Part shown: positions 12,642-16,179 of the stretch, piece after piece
Position numbering within the stretch: position 1 is the stretch's first letter
Layout: the number at the start of each line of letters is the position of its first letter
DNA from: Nitrospiraceae bacterium UBA6905
GTDB taxonomy: Bacteria > Nitrospirota > Thermodesulfovibrionia > Thermodesulfovibrionales > UBA6898
NCBI GenBank assembly: GCA_002451165.1
Contig: DKBH01000120.1
Span: 1-16,179 of the forward strand
Reading direction: 5' to 3'
DNA: 16,179 nt
Made by a program: the position numbers and the translations under genes
The notes under the pieces: generated by a model
The model's database searches: none
What the model saw: only the letters and a program-made list of their open reading frames with translations
Told to the model about the DNA's origin: nothing

Positions 12642-14129
12642 TTGACAGAGCGCCAAAAATTCCATAACAATACCGCTATGGATATGATGATAAAAAACGT
12701 ACGGGAATACTTCCTCAGACTCTCCCTGAATCAGAAGCTTATTTCCATGATGCTCCTGCTCAGCCTCAGCCTCATGAGCGTCTATTTTATCCTTTATTTT
12801 GAGACGGAGCAGGCGATGTATCGTGAGTTTGAGAGCCAGACCGCAGAGCTTTCAAAGGCGATACAGGTAGGCGTGGAAGAGGTCACCAGTACGGGAGCTA
12901 CGGACGAGAAACGCCTCCAGGGATACATGAAGAAGCTGAATACACGGGGAGTCAAAGAGATATCGATCATCAGCAATAATTCGGAGAAGATCATTTCGAG
13001 TTCGGACCCTCGGAAGATCGGCAAAGACCTCACGACCAAGCGTAAAGAGCTTATTTTCAAAGCAGAGCTCGGTGAGCCGGTAACTGACGAAGGCCTTTCC
13101 TATAATGTCATCATACCGGTCGTTGCCGGAGAGAAACATTACGGGTATATACATCTCACCATTAACACCGAAGACTTCTCGGTCTTCATGAGGAAACGCA
13201 TGCTCCAGCGGATTCTAGCAGCAGGTTTCGTATTCGGGATCGGCATGCTGCTGACGGTGTATCTGTCGAGAAGCTATGTAAAACCCATCGAAAAGGTCGT
13301 TGCGGTCGCGCAGAGCGTCGCTGCGGGGAACCTTGACCACGAGCTTACGACCGAACGGAATGACGAGATCGGCCATCTCGCCCAGAGCTTCAACCATATG
13401 GTCGGAAAGCTCCGGGAGCAGCGGGACCTTGAGGAGAAGCTCAGAAAAGCGGAGCATCTGGCCGGTATAGGTCAGTTCGCGACCAGTATTGCGCACGAGA
13501 TCAAGAACCCGCTGAACTTCATAAGCCTTTCGATAGACCTGATCAGGGAGAAATACCGTCCTGCGGAAGGCGATATGCAGAAGAACTTTGAGTCGCTGAT
13601 CGTCAATATAAAGAACGAGATCCAGCGGGTAAGCAGGTTCGCTGAGAGCTTCCTGGAATACGGAAGGCCGCTCGAACTGAACCGCCGTCTGACCGATATC
13701 TGCAGACTGGTTGACGATGTGATCGATCTTGTCGCCGCCAAGGCACAGAAGGAAAAGATAGACATTATCAGGACCTATGAGACTACCGCGGAGCTTTTCA
13801 TTGATCCGGAGTTCATCAAGACCTGCCTCTATAACATTATCCTGAACGCGTTCCAGTCAATGCCCCGGGGAGGCAAGCTGACGGTAACGACGCATCAGAG
13901 GGAGAACAGATTCCATCTGAGCATTGAAGATACGGGAATCGGGATACCCGAGGACAGACTGTCCCGGATATGCGACCCCTTCTATACGACCAAAAACACG
14001 GGGCTGGGGCTCGGGCTTGCCCTGACAAAGCGGGTTATCGAAGAACATAAGGGAAAGGTCGAAATCAGGAGCATCGAAGGCAGGGGAACGACGATCATCA
14101 TCATCCTGCCCCTGGGAAGGGAATCGTGA
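12642..14129 (+). CDS. NtrB-like membrane sensor histidine kinase
   Basis: Two-component sensor of 495 residues with an unusual TTG start. The order is: short cytosolic N-terminus, membrane segment about 33-53, periplasmic sensing domain about 54-185, second membrane segment about 190-208, HAMP linker about 210-262, HisKA domain with H-E-I-K-N-P around phosphoacceptor His285, and HATPase_c with N box (NIILNAF, Asn402), G1 DTGIGIP (430-436), CDPFYTTK (444-451) and G2 GLGLGLAL (454-461). The HEIKNPLNFI form of the H box is that of kinases paired with sigma-54 activators (AtoS/ZraS-like). It ends 13 bp before its regulator. The periplasmic ligand is unknown; the domain is not one I can name with confidence, although its size fits a single PAS/Cache-like fold. 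Confidence 0.93.
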   Translation: MTERQKFHNNTAMDMMIKNVREYFLRLSLNQKLISMMLLLSLSLMSVYFILYFETEQAMYREFESQTAELSKAIQVGVEEVTSTGATDEKRLQGYMKKLNTRGVKEISIISNNSEKIISSSDPRKIGKDLTTKRKELIFKAELGEPVTDEGLSYNVIIPVVAGEKHYGYIHLTINTEDFSVFMRKRMLQRILAAGFVFGIGMLLTVYLSRSYVKPIEKVVAVAQSVAAGNLDHELTTERNDEIGHLAQSFNHMVGKLREQRDLEEKLRKAEHLAGIGQFATSIAHEIKNPLNFISLSIDLIREKYRPAEGDMQKNFESLIVNIKNEIQRVSRFAESFLEYGRPLELNRRLTDICRLVDDVIDLVAAKAQKEKIDIIRTYETTAELFIDPEFIKTCLYNIILNAFQSMPRGGKLTVTTHQRENRFHLSIEDTGIGIPEDRLSRICDPFYTTKNTGLGLGLALTKRVIEEHKGKVEIRSIEGRGTTIIIILPLGRES

Positions 14130-14142
14130 AAGGAGATGGCAC

Positions 14143-15528
14143 ATGGCGGTAATCCTCGTGGTGGACGATGAACCGCTGCAGCGGGAGATTCTGAAGACGA
14201 TACTCGACGATGAGGGCTATGAGACCATTACGGCTTCCTCGGGCGAGGAAGGGCTCGGCGCCCTGAAGAAATTCCAGCCCGATGTGATCCTGACAGATCT
14301 CAAGATGGAAGGCATGGACGGCATTGAGTTCATTGAAACTGCACGTGCGGAAAGCTCCCCGGGTATGTTCATCGTCATGACAGCTCACGGCACCGTGGGT
14401 TCTGCGGTCGAGGCCATGAAGAAAGGGGCCTTTGACTATCTCCAGAAGCCGCTCGAGAAGGACCAACTGCTCATCACCGTGCGTCGCGCTGCCGAACATG
14501 CCAGCCTCCTCAAGGAAAACCTTCAGCTCCAGCAAGAGCTCTATGACCGTTTTCGCATGGAGGGGATCGTCGGTAGGTCGCAGAAAATGCGGGAGGCCAT
14601 CGCCATCGTGAAAAAAGTTGCGGGCAGTCCTGCAACTGTGCTGATCATCGGAGAAAGCGGCACCGGAAAAGAGCTTATCGCACGGGCTATCCATTACAAC
14701 AGCCCCCGGAAGTCGAGGCCGTTTATCGCGCTGAACTGCGCTGCCATTCCGGAAAACCTTTTTGAGAGCGAGCTCTTCGGCTATGAGCCGGGCGCCTTCA
14801 CCGGCGCAACTGCCCGGAAAACAGGGCTTTTCGAGGCTGCAAACAGCGGCACTCTATTCCTGGATGAAATCGGCGACATGCCGCTGATGATGCAGTCCAA
14901 GCTTCTGCGTATTATCCAGGACCGCGAGATACGGAGGCTCGGCGGCAAGGACCCTATCAAAATAGATGTCAGGATCATCACGGCGACCAATAAGGACCTC
15001 GAAAAAGAGCTTGCAAAGAATTCCTTCCGCGAAGACCTGTACTACCGACTGAAGGTGGTCACCATCCCGCTCCCTCCCCTTAGGGAACGGAAGGAGGATA
15101 TTGCGGAACTGGCCGACTTCTTCAGGGCAAAATACAGTCGTGAGTTCGGAAAAAGGATCGGAAGTTTCGAATCTGCAGCGCTGAAAGCGCTCACGGAGTA
15201 TGCCTGGCCCGGCAATATCCGGCAGCTTGAATCGGTAATTGAGCGGGCGGTGATTCTGAGCGACCATGCAACCATACGTCTGAGCGATATACAAAGCGAA
15301 CTCAGGAGATCACAGCCGATATCCTCCTTTGACTTCGACCTGTCGGAAGAAGGGATCGATTTCGATGAATTGGAAAAAGACCTTCTCAGGAAAGCCATGG
15401 CAAAATCGCATGGCGTCGTCGCAAAGGCCGCCAAACTGCTGGGTATGAGCTATAAGACCTTCTGGTATCGCTGGGAAAAACTGAATATGGACAGTACGCA
15501 GCCTAAAAAACCTTCTGGTGATGAATAG
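14143..15528 (+). CDS. NtrC-family sigma-54-dependent response regulator
   Basis: Cytosolic transcription activator of 461 residues. The receiver domain (1-120) has acidic Asp8 and Asp9, phosphoacceptor Asp52, Thr80 and Lys102. The AAA+ domain (about 140-375) has Walker A GESGTGKE (170-177), the sigma-54-contacting GAFTGA loop (217-222), Walker B GTLFLDEIGD (236-245) and arginine-finger region REDLYYRL (296-303). A Fis-type HTH lies near the C-terminus (VVAKAAKLLGMSYKTFWYRW, 425-444). All motifs needed for phosphorylation-controlled ATPase activity and open-complex formation are present. A ribosome site AAGGAG precedes ATG 14143. The likely target nearby is the sigma-54 promoter at 12163-12178. 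The final codons overlap the next gene. Confidence 0.96.
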   Translation: MAVILVVDDEPLQREILKTILDDEGYETITASSGEEGLGALKKFQPDVILTDLKMEGMDGIEFIETARAESSPGMFIVMTAHGTVGSAVEAMKKGAFDYLQKPLEKDQLLITVRRAAEHASLLKENLQLQQELYDRFRMEGIVGRSQKMREAIAIVKKVAGSPATVLIIGESGTGKELIARAIHYNSPRKSRPFIALNCAAIPENLFESELFGYEPGAFTGATARKTGLFEAANSGTLFLDEIGDMPLMMQSKLLRIIQDREIRRLGGKDPIKIDVRIITATNKDLEKELAKNSFREDLYYRLKVVTIPLPPLRERKEDIAELADFFRAKYSREFGKRIGSFESAALKALTEYAWPGNIRQLESVIERAVILSDHATIRLSDIQSELRRSQPISSFDFDLSEEGIDFDELEKDLLRKAMAKSHGVVAKAAKLLGMSYKTFWYRWEKLNMDSTQPKKPSGDE

Positions 15529-16179
15529 AAGAAGGGTGTCGCTGCCGGTGCCGGCCGGACAGTTGACCCTGCCTTTTGACCAGGACGCCTCAATCCTTCA
15601 TGAACGTCTCAACGGTCTTTCAGGGAAGACCCTTTCCCTGACCTTGACCGACAACGCAACAAGTATGCTATCGATGACAAAAAAGAATGGGGTCGTAGCC
15701 GTACGACTCCACCGCATGTTTCTCGACGCCGGAGATGAGGTTCTCCGGGCTGTTGCCGGATTTATTGCCGGCAGGAAAGAATGCAGACCGCTGATACGGG
15801 ATTTTATCAGGGCAAACAGCTCACGCCCCGAACATCCTGCCTGCCGCCGCTTGATATTAAAGCCCCACGGGACAGTACATTGCCTGTCCGATATCTTTAA
15901 CCGCGTGAACCGGGAATATTTTAACAGCCGCATCACGGCAGGTATTACCTGGGGGAAGAGCCGCTGCGGCAGAAGGCCGCGCAGGATCACCCTGGGCAGT
16001 TACTGCAACACAACCAATATCGTGCGCATCAACCCCGTATTGGACAGACGCTCTGTCCCTTCCTATTTTGTGGAGTTCATTGTCTATCATGAAATGCTCC
16101 ATGCAGATCTCCGGACCGCATCCGGTTCCGGACGCCGCAGGCTCCATGCAAAAGAGTTCCGCATGCGGGAACGTCAGTT
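15521..16179 (+). CDS. SprT-like zinc metallopeptidase domain protein (partial, runs off right edge)
   Basis: An open frame starts at ATG 15521 (MNRRRVSLPVPAGQ) and has no stop before the window ends, giving at least 219 codons. It overlaps the regulator stop by 8 bp and has no strong ribosome site of its own, which points to coupled translation. The N-terminal 115 residues are helical-looking and basic. From about 120 the sequence resembles SprT-like domains: DIFNRVNREYF, a strand region ITWGKSR, RITLGSY, VRINPVLD, then V-Y-H-E-M-L-H (zinc HExxH at 190-194) with His209 in RRLHAKEF as a likely third ligand. Such proteins are cytosolic metalloproteases or nucleic-acid-associated proteases. The substrate is unknown. 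Cys88, Cys108 and Cys149 do not form an obvious zinc ribbon within the visible part. Confidence 0.8.
   Translation, partial: MNRRRVSLPVPAGQLTLPFDQDASILHERLNGLSGKTLSLTLTDNATSMLSMTKKNGVVAVRLHRMFLDAGDEVLRAVAGFIAGRKECRPLIRDFIRANSSRPEHPACRRLILKPHGTVHCLSDIFNRVNREYFNSRITAGITWGKSRCGRRPRRITLGSYCNTTNIVRINPVLDRRSVPSYFVEFIVYHEMLHADLRTASGSGRRRLHAKEFRMRERQ

Noticed and set aside
12337..12642. 101-residue minus-strand frame opposite the repeat protein
   Set aside because: It is the antisense of a low-complexity K/A/E/P tract, giving Ser/Leu/Pro/Gln repeats; the plus strand has the signal peptide and the strong ribosome site.

Overview
ORGANISM. The window looks like a chromosomal segment of a diderm, probably anaerobic, bacterium. 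It carries undecaprenyl-PP and CDP-diacylglycerol synthesis genes, a NagZ-type peptidoglycan hexosaminidase, MqnA of the futalosine menaquinone route, and a sigma-54 two-component system. Nitrospirota (Thermodesulfovibrio-like) or a deltaproteobacterial lineage would fit. This is inference from gene content and protein flavour, not from a search. LAYOUT. (1) 1-3308, minus strand: a secreted FG-GAP/VCBS protein, uppS, cdsA and the first 10 codons of dxr, tightly packed as one operon. A good sigma-70-type promoter lies at 3545-3573, with a small coupled ORF in the leader. (2) 3717-7185, minus strand: a Kef-type antiporter with RCK domains, overlapping a GH3/NagZ-like hydrolase. (3) 7352-8257, plus strand: ftsY, divergent from kefB. 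(4) 8258-9316: about 1 kb with no intact gene; fragments in shifting frames suggest a decayed coding sequence. (5) 9317-12080, plus strand: archease, RtcB RNA ligase and mqnA. (6) 12081-16179, plus strand: a consensus-like sigma-54 promoter, a secreted Lys/Ala/Glu/Pro repeat protein, a hairpin, an NtrB-like histidine kinase, an NtrC-like regulator, and a SprT-like zinc protease gene running off the right edge. MAIN FINDING. rtcB is interrupted by one in-frame TGA (10106-10108), exactly at the codon for the invariant metal-binding active-site cysteine (context GVGYDIN-[TGA]-GVRLL, residue 99; Cys98 of Pyrococcus horikoshii RtcB). The reading frame continues through all other catalytic residues to a normal end. 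Directly downstream the sequence can fold into a multi-part hairpin (10117-10159, apical loop about 28 nt after the UGA) at the place and size expected of a bacterial SECIS element. The simplest reading is a selenocysteine-containing RtcB RNA ligase, beside its partner archease. TGA is an ordinary stop elsewhere in the window, so a global code change is unlikely. No selA, selB, selC or selD gene lies in the window, so decoding capacity is not shown here. SECOND SYSTEM. The NtrC-like regulator has GAFTGA and a Fis-type HTH. It sits beside a sigma-54 promoter (TGGCACG-N4-TTGTT) flanked by inverted repeats, which drives a small secreted low-complexity protein. This suggests a self-contained envelope-response module of kinase, regulator, target protein and perhaps the SprT-like protease.
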